Source: Armatimonadota bacterium
GTDB lineage: Bacteria; Armatimonadota; UBA5829; DTJY01
Length of the DNA: 61,645 bases
Direction: 5' to 3'
Assembly: GCA_025358205.1 (NCBI GenBank)
Contig: JANYKG010000073.1
Location: 1-61,645 of the forward strand
In this document: positions 21,459 through 30,365 of the stretch, one piece after another
Layout: every line of letters starts with the position of its first letter
Numbering within the stretch: the stretch's first letter is position 1
Translations under genes and position numbers: made by a program
The notes under the pieces: model-generated
Told to the model about the DNA's origin: nothing
The model's input: only the letters and a program-made list of their open reading frames with translations
The model's database searches: none

Positions 21459-21778
21459 GGCCATATCCCTCCGGATTTATGATTCTGCGAAAAGATGAAA
21501 TCTCCTCGTGCGCGCCAGTATGCTGATCGAACCTTAAACTCAATACTGAAGCCTTCAGATTCTTTGTCAGTATGCGTTTGGATGGCCTCTCGCCGTGGGA
21601 ATGTACGCGGTACGTGGAGACCGAGGACATGCACAGGGCTTGGCGGCAGACGGCCCAAGAAAACTCCATCCAGCTCTGGTCTTTGGCTCTCATGGTTTCC
21701 GAAATCGCGATAGCCGGGAACGGTTTGTATAATCGAACTGACCGGTGTCGTAAGACGAAAGGAGATTAGTAGTACAAC
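21459..21778 (+). promoter_or_regulatory. Gene-free gap with a -10 site for the multicopper oxidase
   Basis: This 320-bp divergent gap holds no convincing gene on either strand. A perfect TATAAT lies at 21728-21733, about 45 bp before the oxidase start, but no good -35 is at the right distance. An AAGGAG site precedes the ATG at a rather long spacing of about 14 bases. Confidence 0.4.
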
Positions 21779-23584
21779 ATGCGCACTAGAAACGTTTCAC
21801 TCATTCTGCTGTCGGCGGCTGTGCTGATTTTCGGCTTAGCAGGCCTCATGACCAACCGGGCTTATGCCGATAGTCCATCCATGACCAAATGGATTGACCC
21901 GTTGCCAGTTCCACCTGTGGCGACGCAGACTTACAAAGCAGGCATCTCATACTGGGCCGACTACTATGAGATCACAATGACCGCTCATCAGCACCAGTTC
22001 AACTCCAGCTTGCCCGGCCCAGCTACGGTCTGGACATATGGTCAGGGGAACACGTCCGTCTATCTGGGACCGACGATTGTCGCGCATACGGGGAGACCGG
22101 TTATCGTCAAATGGATCAACCATCTTCCTACAGCGCTCGAAGATTTTCCTCTGAAGGACTCGATTGATACAACTCTCCCTGGTTCGGACGTGCCGACTGG
22201 AGCAGCGATCCCTCACCTTCACGGCGGGCACACGGCCGCCCGGTTCGATGGAACTCCCGACCAGTGGTGGACGGCTGACGGCATCAAGGGGATGGACTAT
22301 GTTACGAACACGTTCACGTACATGAACGACCAATCAGCCACCCTGCTCTGGTACCACGATCACACGATGGGGTCAACCCGCCTGAAGCCGTACCTGGGAC
22401 TGGCGGCAGCTTACGTACTATTCGACAATGTGGACACCGGCGCTACCATTAACGGCCAGCGGGTTCCGTCCGGGTATGGCAAGTACCACCTGCCTATCGT
22501 GCTCCAGGACAAGCAGTTCAACGACGACGGCACTCTGTTCTACCCGACTCAGGGCATAAGCGCCATACATCCGGTCTGGGTGCCTGAGTTTTTTGCGGAC
22601 ACTCCGGTGATAAACGGCAAAGCATATCCTTACCTTGATGTGCAGCCGAGAAGATACCGCCTCCGATTCTTAAACGGATCGCAGGCTCGCTTCTACAACA
22701 TCCACTTCAAACTAAATGGCAACGATCTTCCATTCTGGATCATCGGATCGGAAGGGGGACTACTGCCCGCTCCGGTGGAAAAGACCACACAGCTCATCGC
22801 TCCGGGCGAGCGCTTCGACGTGATCGCGGACTTTACGGGCGTTCCTCTGCAGAGCGCTATCATGATGACAAACGATGCGCTGGCCCCATATCCGATGGGC
22901 GGGGAAACAGATGTCCCGGAACTTATGCAGATCAGGGTCAATACGCCTGTGCCGGTGAACGATCCTGACCTGTCGGTCCTTCCTAGGAAGCTCAGACTGC
23001 CGCCGGTGCCCCGACTGAACCCGACACAGCATATCCGGCCCAGGGACGTAGTGCTCCAGGAGTACGCAGATCAATTCGACAACCCATACCAGGTGCTGCT
23101 CAACGGTTATCACTACATGGACCCGGTGACTGACTTCGTTAAGGCGGGCACTACGGAGACATGGCAATGGATCAACCTGACCGGAGACGCCCATCCGATG
23201 CATACACACCTGGTGTCATTCCAGGTAGTGAACCGGCAGAAGTTCGATGTGGACAGATACGAAGCGGCTTGGGACAAATATCTGGCATCCGGCAGAAAGC
23301 CCTGGCTGAAGCCCTTCCTGGACGGCTATCTCATCGGACAACCGATTCCGCCGGCCCCGGAAGAGATGGGCTTCAAGGATACCGTGAAGGCGTACCCCAG
23401 CCTGGACCCGATGGACGAGAGTTACAGTTATGTAACGCGCATCAGGGCGAGGTTCGATCTGCCCCAGACATCACTGCTCGACTATGACTGGCAGACCGGG
23501 ACTTTTGGCAAGTGGGTCTATCACTGCCACATCCTCGAACATGAGGAGAACGACATGATGCGACCGTTTGTCGTGACGAGGTAA
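21779..23584 (+). CDS. Secreted multicopper oxidase (CotA / bilirubin-oxidase-like)
   Basis: 601 aa with a Sec-type signal (ILLSAAVLIFGLAGLMTNRAYA). All four copper-binding segments are present in order: HLHGGHT, WYHDHTMG, HPMHTHLVSF and WVYHCHILEHEENDMM, giving type 1, 2 and 3 copper sites. The CotA-like architecture suggests a three-cupredoxin-domain laccase oxidising phenolics, metals or bilirubin-type substrates with reduction of O2 to water. It is followed by a strong terminator and lies upstream of the TIGR03118-like and cupredoxin genes. Confidence 0.93.
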   Translation: MRTRNVSLILLSAAVLIFGLAGLMTNRAYADSPSMTKWIDPLPVPPVATQTYKAGISYWADYYEITMTAHQHQFNSSLPGPATVWTYGQGNTSVYLGPTIVAHTGRPVIVKWINHLPTALEDFPLKDSIDTTLPGSDVPTGAAIPHLHGGHTAARFDGTPDQWWTADGIKGMDYVTNTFTYMNDQSATLLWYHDHTMGSTRLKPYLGLAAAYVLFDNVDTGATINGQRVPSGYGKYHLPIVLQDKQFNDDGTLFYPTQGISAIHPVWVPEFFADTPVINGKAYPYLDVQPRRYRLRFLNGSQARFYNIHFKLNGNDLPFWIIGSEGGLLPAPVEKTTQLIAPGERFDVIADFTGVPLQSAIMMTNDALAPYPMGGETDVPELMQIRVNTPVPVNDPDLSVLPRKLRLPPVPRLNPTQHIRPRDVVLQEYADQFDNPYQVLLNGYHYMDPVTDFVKAGTTETWQWINLTGDAHPMHTHLVSFQVVNRQKFDVDRYEAAWDKYLASGRKPWLKPFLDGYLIGQPIPPAPEEMGFKDTVKAYPSLDPMDESYSYVTRIRARFDLPQTSLLDYDWQTGTFGKWVYHCHILEHEENDMMRPFVVTR

Positions 23585-23600
23585 GGCGTTCTAGCTACTG

Positions 23601-23635
23601 AAAGGGGTGTGCTGCTCTGCAGTACACCCCTTTTT
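23601..23635 (+). terminator. Rho-independent terminator of the multicopper oxidase
   Basis: AAAGGGGTGT (23601-23610) pairs with ACACCCCTTT (23624-23633) and runs into TTTTT. It lies 17 bp after the stop codon. This is a textbook terminator. Confidence 0.88.
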
Positions 23636-23783
23636 GGTTACTGGAAGTCGCTTAGGGAACCAAGTTATCCCTCTTATGCTCACGCACATTGATCGTCCCT
23701 CCGGTTCTATGATTCCACAAGAAAGCGCAAGCTCCCTGCATGGCTAGAATCCACAACCAGCCACATAAACCGAGCGAATATTC

Positions 23784-23813
23784 TTGTTTCATGTTGTTCT
23801 GACCGGGTATAAC
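23784..23813 (+). promoter_or_regulatory. Promoter of the TIGR03118-like gene
   Basis: TTGTTT (23784-23789), 18 bases, TATAAC (23808-23813), about 58 bp upstream of the ATG at 23871, which itself has AAAGGAG at good spacing. Confidence 0.5.
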
Positions 23814-23870
23814 CGAGTCATCCGGTCAAATATATCGGCTGGATTCTAATCCTGAAAGGAGAATATAAAG

Positions 23871-25004
23871 ATGAAGAAACTGATGACAGTGATTCTTGGA
23901 GAATCACGCACTCTAATCACCATTCCGATTGTTTTACTGGGGATCGCGTTGCTGATAGCGCCGGTATGCGCTGCTGGGTTTGCCCAGACCAACCTGGTTG
24001 CCGACCAGTCTGGGGCAGCTCTAGTCACAGACCCCAACCTCGTAAATGCTTGGGGTATAGTCGCTGATGAGGATGGAGTCACATGGATCGCTGATAACCA
24101 CAGCGGGCTTGTGACTACATACGATCTGGCAGGCACACCGCTTGCCGTGACATTCACTGTTCCACCGCCCGGGGGAAGTACGGAAGGTTTTGTGGCCTCC
24201 CCGACCGGACTGATCGCCAACAGCGGTCGTGGATTCGCTGTCAGCGAAGAGGCTAGAACCGGTCGGAGCTACATGATTGTAGCATCCGAGGACGGCACTA
24301 TCTCCGGATGGAATCCGTTTGTAGACGTAACCAACGCGATCCTTGAAGTTGATCGTTCGGCATCGGGAGCAGTCTACAAAGGGCTAACCATGGCGAGCAA
24401 CAGGATGGGCACATTCATCTACGCCACGAACTTCAACGCCGGCACGGTAGACGTGTTCAATTCGAGCTGGACCAGGGTGACAACATTCCCGTTTGCTGAT
24501 CCGAATATCCCAGCCGGATATGCGCCTTTCGGCATTCGCGCCATCGGAGACACGATCTTCGTTACATACGCGCTGCAGGATGAATTCAAGCATGATGACG
24601 TAAAAGGCGCGGGCCACGGCTACATTGACGCCTTCACTACGACGGGCCGACTGATTGGCAGGTTTGCCAGCGGGGGCGTGCTTAATTCGCCTTGGGGACT
24701 TGTCCTCGCGCCGGATCTCACCGGCCATGGAGCGAGGCTTGGGAGAGATATGATCCTTGTCGGCAACTTCGGCGATGGCCGGATCAACGCGTTCAATCGC
24801 AGGAACGGCGCTTTCGTCACCGCCCTGAAGGACACCGTCGGCAACCCAATCGAGATACACGGGCTGTGGGGGTTGGCATCGAGGGATGAGCTGACGCCTA
24901 CCGGGCACGTTGGAGAGCGAGCGGAAATGGATGACAGCATCTTCTTTACTGCGGGACCCAATGGTGAGGCCAACGGACTATTCGGCGTACTAGATCCGCA
25001 ATAG
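23871..25004 (+). CDS. TIGR03118-family secreted protein
   Basis: 377 aa with a hydrophobic N-terminal signal (TIPIVLLGIALLIAPVCA). The body matches the TIGR03118 family plan: NLVADQSGAALVTDPNLVNAWGI at the start, GRSYMIVASEDGTISGWNP, YKGLTMA, FDG-like propeller blades and a closing GLWGL...DSIFFTAGPN. This is probably a beta-propeller fold of unknown function, often found in secreted or surface contexts. AAAGGAG precedes the ATG. The hairpin at 25041 follows, then the cupredoxin gene. Confidence 0.85.
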   Translation: MKKLMTVILGESRTLITIPIVLLGIALLIAPVCAAGFAQTNLVADQSGAALVTDPNLVNAWGIVADEDGVTWIADNHSGLVTTYDLAGTPLAVTFTVPPPGGSTEGFVASPTGLIANSGRGFAVSEEARTGRSYMIVASEDGTISGWNPFVDVTNAILEVDRSASGAVYKGLTMASNRMGTFIYATNFNAGTVDVFNSSWTRVTTFPFADPNIPAGYAPFGIRAIGDTIFVTYALQDEFKHDDVKGAGHGYIDAFTTTGRLIGRFASGGVLNSPWGLVLAPDLTGHGARLGRDMILVGNFGDGRINAFNRRNGAFVTALKDTVGNPIEIHGLWGLASRDELTPTGHVGERAEMDDSIFFTAGPNGEANGLFGVLDPQ

Positions 25005-25040
25005 CCGCAGGATGTCGAATCATTCTTTGCACGTATCGAG

Positions 25041-25075
25041 TCCGAGGCGGGTCAAAAAGTGATCCGCCTTTCGGA
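25041..25075 (+). terminator. Hairpin after the TIGR03118-like gene
   Basis: A stem of about 10 bp (25045-25054 with 25060-25069), extended outward after a 2-base bulge (25041-25044 with 25072-25075), followed by only a short T-run. It is a possible weak or attenuating terminator. Confidence 0.4.
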
Positions 25076-25157
25076 CGATCACTATCCGTTGTCGAGCTAA
25101 CGTAGAGCCAAAACTACAAAAACGAACAACCAGAAAATATCCGAAGGAGTTATCGCA

Positions 25158-26168
25158 ATGAGTACGAAACACACGAGAAACACGGCCATGGGTACGATTG
25201 TTGCCGTATCTGTGCTGATAATAATTCTCAGCTTTGCAGCCCAGATTGCATGGGCGGATCCGACTCCGGCAAATCCTGTTGACCACAGCGACAAGGCTAT
25301 CGCGCTGCAACGGGATATGCGTCAGCTTTGGGAGGAACACCTTCTCTGGACACGCATCGTGATCATAAGCGTTGCAGGCGGTCTGCCGGATCTGAGCGCT
25401 GCCAGTGATCGGTTGATGCAGAACCAGGTTGATATAGGCAATGCAATCAAGCCGTACTACGGAAATGCCGCCGGTGAGAAGCTGACATCATTGCTAAAAG
25501 AGCATATTAGCGTTGCAGGCGAAATACTGGTCGCGGCGAAAGCCGGGGACGCCACCAAGACAGAAGATGCAAAGCGGCGCTGGTATGTAAACGGAGATGA
25601 CATTGCTATGTTCCTGAGCGGGGCAAATCCTACAAACTGGCCGCTCAGTACGATGAAGTCCATGATGAATACGCATCTGGACACGACACTGGACGAGGCC
25701 ACAGCCCGCCTGCACGGTGATTGGAAGGCGGACATTGCAGCCTTTGATACGGCGCGCATGCATGTCCTGATGATGGCCGACGGGCTGAGCGCCGGAATAA
25801 TCGCGCAATTCCCAGATAAGTTCGCGGATACCCCGGATGATCCCCCCGCAGCATCTGTCGAGGTGAAGATGGCAGGTGGGTTCCAACCACAAAAACTCAC
25901 GGTATCGGCAGGGACGATGGTGAAGTGGGTGAATACCGGAGGAGCGCCGCACACGGTGACGGCGGACATGGGCAATGCTGTTTCCGGCGGGCCGGACTCC
26001 AGCACGAAGTTCCCGAACGGCATAACGGCGGGGGAGTCGTACACCTGGACTGTACCCGCGAATGCCAAGTCGGGTGCCAAGTGGTACTATCATTGCACCT
26101 ACCATGGCTCGGAGGGTAATGGCAGCAGCCTCGGGACAGGCATGAGCGGGGTCATTATCGTCAAGTAG
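25158..26168 (+). CDS. Secreted cupredoxin with helical N-terminal domain
   Basis: 336 aa; AAGGAG eight bases before the ATG. An N-terminal signal (IVAVSVLIIILSFAAQIAWA) is followed by an all-helical region of about 200 residues, then a plastocyanin/azurin-type domain of about 100 residues (VEVKMAGGFQPQKLTVSAGT to the end). Blue-copper ligands are visible: His in GGAPHTV, Cys and His in YYHCTYHG, and Met in GTGMSG. It is therefore a likely electron carrier, possibly for the nearby multicopper oxidase. The helical part resembles four-helix metal-binding bundles but is not assigned. Confidence 0.87.
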   Translation: MSTKHTRNTAMGTIVAVSVLIIILSFAAQIAWADPTPANPVDHSDKAIALQRDMRQLWEEHLLWTRIVIISVAGGLPDLSAASDRLMQNQVDIGNAIKPYYGNAAGEKLTSLLKEHISVAGEILVAAKAGDATKTEDAKRRWYVNGDDIAMFLSGANPTNWPLSTMKSMMNTHLDTTLDEATARLHGDWKADIAAFDTARMHVLMMADGLSAGIIAQFPDKFADTPDDPPAASVEVKMAGGFQPQKLTVSAGTMVKWVNTGGAPHTVTADMGNAVSGGPDSSTKFPNGITAGESYTWTVPANAKSGAKWYYHCTYHGSEGNGSSLGTGMSGVIIVK

Positions 26169-26182
26169 TCGAAACACACTAG

Positions 26183-26218
26183 GTCGGCCAGTCTCAGTCG
26201 CGGTTGGGACTGGCCGAC
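26183..26218. terminator. Strong hairpin between convergent transcription units
   Basis: A 14-bp stem (26183-26196 with 26205-26218) containing a single G-T pair closes an 8-base loop between the cupredoxin stop and the convergent uroporphyrinogen-decarboxylase-like gene. There is no T-run, so a bidirectional terminator is inferred from strength and position. Confidence 0.5.
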
Positions 26219-26272
26219 AGCATATGTTGACGATCACTCCCGTGCGTGGATCTCCCTGGTCACGAGACTCAA

Positions 26273-27424
26273 TCAACATGCCCGAGTCAAGGCCTTCCAC
26301 TCATCAATCATCGCAAGTGTGTTCTCCCACGGCCAATGCGGTCGGATAGACGGGACCGGCGCGAGAATGGTTCCTGTCTTGCCGAAGTTCGAGTAGAAAT
26401 CCCGCACTGCCTTACGGACGATGGCGGGATCACCCTCACCGATGTGGTACGGCGCGCTGACTCCGCCCCAGATGCACTTGCCGCCCAGTTCGCGAGCGAT
26501 TGCTGCCATGTTCTGATCGCCCAGAACCGGTTCAATCCCGAACAGGCAGTCAAAATCCAGTCCTCGCAGGTGTTCCAGAATCGGCATGATTCCGGTGCAA
26601 ACGGTGTATGAGATCGGCAGCCCTGCCTGGTGAGCGGTCTCGATCTCTCGTCTGAGACGCTTGGACAGGAACCTCTCGATCTGAGCGGGCGACCAGAAAT
26701 CGGTAGTCTCGTAGAACCCGTTTCTGGATACGTAATCCACCCCTGCCTCCACGCATAGTTCGATCCTGCGCATAGTCATCTGGTGGTCAATCTCGGCCAT
26801 CCGGTCGAGCATCACTGGACGTTCAATCGAGTAGTACACAGCATTCTCAGTGCCGAAAAGCGAAAGCGAGAGCGTCAGCCCCAGACCCGCAAACCCGCAG
26901 ATCGGAACCTGGCGACGGTCGGCCAGTTCACGGGTGGAAGAGATCGCCGCAAGCAACTGATCGAGTGTCAGGTCGGGTGGCTGCCAGACCAGCTCGAAGT
27001 AATCGAGGTCGGCTTCCGTTTCAATCCATGGTTTCACAAAACGCGAGACAGAGAAGTCGGACATCAGAGGGATGTCCATCCCGTGGGGCCAGTCCTCAGT
27101 CATGCGCACAGCCGCCGTGAGTGTACCCCGCGCGGTCTCGATCCGCTTGTTAAGTACGGGATAGGATTCGCCGGGGACTTCCTCGGTCCAGGTTCGCTCG
27201 GTCACATCTCTTTGACGAGCAACCGGGATTGTGAACTGCAGAAACGCGTCTACTCCCAGCACGTCAATCGCCACAGCCAACCGCTCTTCATCGCTCGACC
27301 ACCGATAGCCGTCCACATCGGGAGACGACCAGAAGATGGGCATGCATGGCGCATAGTCCGTTGTCTCATTTCGGAATACCGCCAGTATCCGCTCTTTCGA
27401 AGTCATCCGTTTCTCCCGTGCCAT
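26273..27424 (-). CDS. Uroporphyrinogen-decarboxylase-family methyltransferase-like protein
   Basis: 383 aa, or 377 aa if it starts at the ATG at 27406, which has GGGAG at better spacing. It begins TSKERILAVFRNETTDYAPC, typical of the URO-D/MtbA superfamily, and contains ELCVEAGVDYV, a TVCTGIMPILEHL segment and GGKCIWGGVSAPYHIGEGDP, matching the (beta/alpha)8 barrel of corrinoid-dependent methyltransferases rather than the haem enzyme. The substrate is unknown. It directly follows the metallophosphoesterase gene, from which it is separated by one base, so the two are co-transcribed. Confidence 0.82.
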   Translation of the reverse strand: MAREKRMTSKERILAVFRNETTDYAPCMPIFWSSPDVDGYRWSSDEERLAVAIDVLGVDAFLQFTIPVARQRDVTERTWTEEVPGESYPVLNKRIETARGTLTAAVRMTEDWPHGMDIPLMSDFSVSRFVKPWIETEADLDYFELVWQPPDLTLDQLLAAISSTRELADRRQVPICGFAGLGLTLSLSLFGTENAVYYSIERPVMLDRMAEIDHQMTMRRIELCVEAGVDYVSRNGFYETTDFWSPAQIERFLSKRLRREIETAHQAGLPISYTVCTGIMPILEHLRGLDFDCLFGIEPVLGDQNMAAIARELGGKCIWGGVSAPYHIGEGDPAIVRKAVRDFYSNFGKTGTILAPVPSIRPHWPWENTLAMIDEWKALTRAC

Positions 27425-27425
27425 G

Positions 27426-28349
27426 CTACTTCTCCCAGGCTATCGAGTAGTCCCGCGCACTGGACGCCGGGTGACCGCCCGGTCCGTACCCCTCCAGTTT
27501 CGAGACCTTTTCCAGCGGAACGAATGTGCAGGCGATCCCTTCGTCAGAGACGTCGTACCGCAGGAACCCCAGTGTCGTGTCTCCATCAGGCCATCGGTGG
27601 GGGAGTTGGAAGAATGCGGTAGACGGCGCGATATCGAACCGGATTCCGTTAAAAATGTGCGTCTTCCGGCAGTGGACGTGCCCGCTAATGACGACATTTG
27701 CGCCCGTGGCCTTCATGATCTCCAGAATCCGGCCGCGCTGCGGTTGATCAACATTGAAATACCAGTCGAGATACTGATCCGATGTGATATCCACGTTCGG
27801 CTCGTTCGGCTCATCAATGAAGAGAGGCGAGTGCATCACCCAGACATGGAACTGCGCGCGCGGCTGATCCTTCTGCGCCTCCATCCATTCCCAGAACGCC
27901 TTCTCCTCCGGCAAGCCCGAACCGGCCAGCATATCACAGAACCCGGTGAACCGCACATTCTTGTGGACGAAGCTCCACTGCCATTCGCCGAAGATATCGC
28001 GGTAGTTGTGGAGTTGCTCCGAGGTCATGTTCAAGTCGGTGTCCGACTCCTGATGATCCGGCTTAAGTCCGTCAACATCCGTGTGCTTGTTTCCCGCGTC
28101 CATGTTCCCTGGGGCAATGTAGTACGGAAACGGCAGGCTCTCGAACTCCGACCTGGCGGCCAGCATTTCCTCGTGATGGATATTGCCGTCGCGCGCTACG
28201 TCCCCACCGATTAGTATCAGATCGGCCGGGATATCCAGCATCTGTTTCTTTGCCTGCTGCCAGTTTTCGTTCCATGCGGGCATGAATCGGAATGATCTGG
28301 GCGAACCAATGTGAACGTCGGTTGCGTGAAGAAATGTCCAGTTCTGCAT
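27426..28349 (-). CDS. Cytoplasmic calcineurin-like metallophosphoesterase
   Basis: 307 aa with no signal peptide; AAGGA lies about nine bases upstream. Motifs: ATDVHIG, GGDVARDG, APGNMDAG, VMHSP and SGHVHCR. The third motif has Met in place of the usual His of GNH(D/E), so the catalytic histidine may be replaced; the other metal ligands are in place. It has the icc/CpdA-like general fold but an unassigned substrate. It is first in a two-gene unit with the URO-D-like gene. Confidence 0.85.
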   Translation of the reverse strand: MQNWTFLHATDVHIGSPRSFRFMPAWNENWQQAKKQMLDIPADLILIGGDVARDGNIHHEEMLAARSEFESLPFPYYIAPGNMDAGNKHTDVDGLKPDHQESDTDLNMTSEQLHNYRDIFGEWQWSFVHKNVRFTGFCDMLAGSGLPEEKAFWEWMEAQKDQPRAQFHVWVMHSPLFIDEPNEPNVDITSDQYLDWYFNVDQPQRGRILEIMKATGANVVISGHVHCRKTHIFNGIRFDIAPSTAFFQLPHRWPDGDTTLGFLRYDVSDEGIACTFVPLEKVSKLEGYGPGGHPASSARDYSIAWEK

Positions 28350-28575
28350 TTTGGTGGTCCTTCTGATCAGTCGTTTTGGCCGGCAATAGAGACCGAGTTC
28401 TCCCTGGGGCGGAGTTCTTCCTCCATCCGCATGGCATACCAGGAGCGAGATAGCGCGGTCTGTGAACGATAGAGGATGCGAAGTTGTGCGATGACGTGAC
28501 GGCCGGACAGTTCCTCACTGCACGGCGACAGCTCCGTACTGGAGGCTTGGGGTTGCGGTCATGTGTGAGAGGAGA

Positions 28576-29559
28576 TCACACTCGTGCGCGGATCAATCTA
28601 GTCAGGCCGCCCTTGCGAAAACCATCTGTGCGCCCGGATAGGTAACGGGCATTTATCTGCTCCGGGCCAAATTCCTCTACATCAGTGAATCCCAGTGTGT
28701 GCAGAATCTCGTGAAGCAAAGCGGGGGCGAGATGCGTCTTCCACGGCTCCTCACCTGCAGCCATCTTCTTGTCAAGGCGCTCCATGGCTTGCTGTTCTTC
28801 AGGCGAGAGGAAGTCGGGATGCACAGCATAATCGAAAACAACCTCGCTTCCCGGCGCCAGCGAGCCGACGAAACGCAATGTGTGCATGATGGCATCTTCG
28901 TCGAGATAGAACGTCACACCCAGCCACGAGAAAAACGCAGGGGTGTCCTGGTCAAACCCCGCCTGCATCAGCGCCTCAGCGACCGAAGCATTTTCGAAGT
29001 CCACCGGTACGAAGGTCAACGCATCCGGCTCATCTATGCCGGCAAAGCGAAGACATTCACGTTTCCAGCACACCATATCCGGGAGGTCAACCTCAAAGAC
29101 CCTGCAGAGTACGTGATCCTGGTTCCGGTAGGCAAATGTATCCAACCCAGCGCCAAGAATCACATATTGATCGACGCCTCGTTGTCGCGCCCGAGTCCAC
29201 TCGTCCTCTGTAAGTCTGCTGCGCAATACCATTGACGCGCGAAATCCTTTGAGGCGGGGAAGATCGAGTCGTGTTGGGTCACTGCGGAGGAATGATTCCC
29301 AGTCTGCGCCCAAAATGACGATTGCGAGTGGGTCCTCGAAGACTAACGGCGTATCCAACAACTGGTGAGCCGCCCGCAGTACCGCCACCCTCAGCGCACT
29401 GGGCTTGGGTGGTATGGGAACAATAGACTCGACGTCGGGGTGATCTGCGCTTTGTGTGCGCCCGCTGCTCCACTGCGTAAAGGCTAATACAACGGCATCC
29501 ATGCCGAAGATAGGTACGCTTGCTGTCTCTGTATGGTTGAGATGCGTATCTTTGGTCAA
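28576..29559 (-). CDS. SAM-dependent methyltransferase, TIGR00027 / leucine carboxyl methyltransferase type
   Basis: 327 aa. The family signatures ALRVAVLRAAHQLLDTPLVFEDPLA and QYVILGAGLDTFAYR (SAM site) are followed by VFEVDLPDMVCWKRE and FFSWLGVTFYLDEDAI. This is the O-methyltransferase group related to Ppm1/LCMT; bacterial members often act in secondary metabolism, and the substrate is unknown. The N-terminal 40 residues are extra relative to the usual start. The gene stands alone next to the toxin-antitoxin remnant. Confidence 0.87.
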   Translation of the reverse strand: MTKDTHLNHTETASVPIFGMDAVVLAFTQWSSGRTQSADHPDVESIVPIPPKPSALRVAVLRAAHQLLDTPLVFEDPLAIVILGADWESFLRSDPTRLDLPRLKGFRASMVLRSRLTEDEWTRARQRGVDQYVILGAGLDTFAYRNQDHVLCRVFEVDLPDMVCWKRECLRFAGIDEPDALTFVPVDFENASVAEALMQAGFDQDTPAFFSWLGVTFYLDEDAIMHTLRFVGSLAPGSEVVFDYAVHPDFLSPEEQQAMERLDKKMAAGEEPWKTHLAPALLHEILHTLGFTDVEEFGPEQINARYLSGRTDGFRKGGLTRLIRARV

Positions 29560-29586
29560 ATCGCTAGTCCTTCGCAGATCATTTCG

Positions 29587-29727
29587 CTAACCTGCCAGAG
29601 ATATTGCCCATTCCCTGAATTGCTGTTTCACAGTATCCCAAGAAACCTTATTCAGCATCATGGGCATCGGCTCCTCCTCGGCATCGTCGAAATATGTGAG
29701 GATCGTCCATGTCAGAGCACAACGTGC
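29587..29727 (-). pseudogene. C-terminal remnant of an AbiEii-like nucleotidyltransferase toxin
   Basis: Following the DUF6922 stop, in the same frame, comes LTYFDDAEEEPMPMMLNKVS, then W-D-x-V-K-x-x-F-R-E and a TAG at 29587-29589. This closing pattern (YFDDAE-EPMP-ML---W--VK) is what I know from the end of AbiEii/AbiGii-type toxins paired with DUF6922 proteins. The rest of the toxin is missing, so an internal deletion is inferred. Confidence 0.55.
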
Positions 29728-30065
29728 TCACGCATGCCTTCCGTGCCAGATGGAGGTTCGTTCCCGGCGCACCCACTCGTCTACGTCGGCTTTCGGCAGC
29801 TCCAGGATAACTTCCCAAAACCTGATCTTGTGAGCATCCAGACCCCTGCCGTGTTTGGTGATAAACCACTCCTTGATCGCCAAGTCTCCGACTGAGTTAC
29901 GCAACCACGTAATTGCATCCCAGTTGCCGCGGTCCAGTATGCGTCGGATTATAAAGTCCGGTACTGGCGCATGTCAAGAGAAGCGAAATCGCAGTCCCAG
30001 AAGAGAGTCCTGAGGTTATCCGGCAGTATTGATGTCGCGGCAGACGAGCCGACGCGCGTAACCAT
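29728..30065 (-). pseudogene. DUF6922-domain antitoxin-like gene with a one-base frameshift
   Basis: Starting at an ATG at 30065 behind AGAGGG, the frame gives LPDNLRTLFWDCDFASLD and then stops at TTATAA. One base over, the reading continues IIRRILDRGNWDAITWLRN...KEWF...RFWEVILELP...EWV, the helix-turn-helix DUF6922 pattern that often accompanies AbiEii-type toxins. A single-base loss at about 29952-29956 explains the break. Length and start are otherwise normal. Confidence 0.65.
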
Positions 30066-30137
30066 AGTCACCCTCTTGTCCAGCGCCCAAACCTAGCGCA
30101 GATCATGCATATCCCACATAATTTGCGACCTTCTGAT

Positions 30138-30155
30138 CATGATTCATGAATCATG
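30138..30155. promoter_or_regulatory. Perfect 18-bp palindrome, likely operator
   Basis: CATGATTCATGAATCATG at 30138-30155 is its own reverse complement. It lies between the -10 at 30219 and the DUF6922 start, where an autoregulating antitoxin could bind. No protein in the window can be matched to it. Confidence 0.5.
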
Positions 30156-30218
30156 CGGCCCGACCCACACGATGGCTTGCAGACTCTATTTGCTCTCAGC
30201 CGTGCAGCCTTCTTGGAT

Positions 30219-30224
30219 ATTATA
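30219..30224 (-). promoter_or_regulatory. -10 element upstream of the DUF6922 remnant
   Basis: Perfect TATAAT on the minus strand; the -35 region is weak. The 300-bp gap 30066-30365 otherwise holds only the palindrome at 30138 and AT-rich sequence. Confidence 0.4.
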
Positions 30225-30365
30225 ACACAATTTCAACGACAGAACAGCAGGTATTTTTAACAGTTTCCTGCATTTATTTCGGCATACGGCGGCATGTCGT
30301 TATGCGCGCTTCGCTCACTGAATGAGTCACCGAAACACCGAAGCCAAGAACTCGCCGTCACTTGT

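Noticed and set aside
21495..21769. Plus-strand frames upstream of the multicopper oxidase
   Set aside because: No ribosome site, no homology, and they overlap the probable promoter region.
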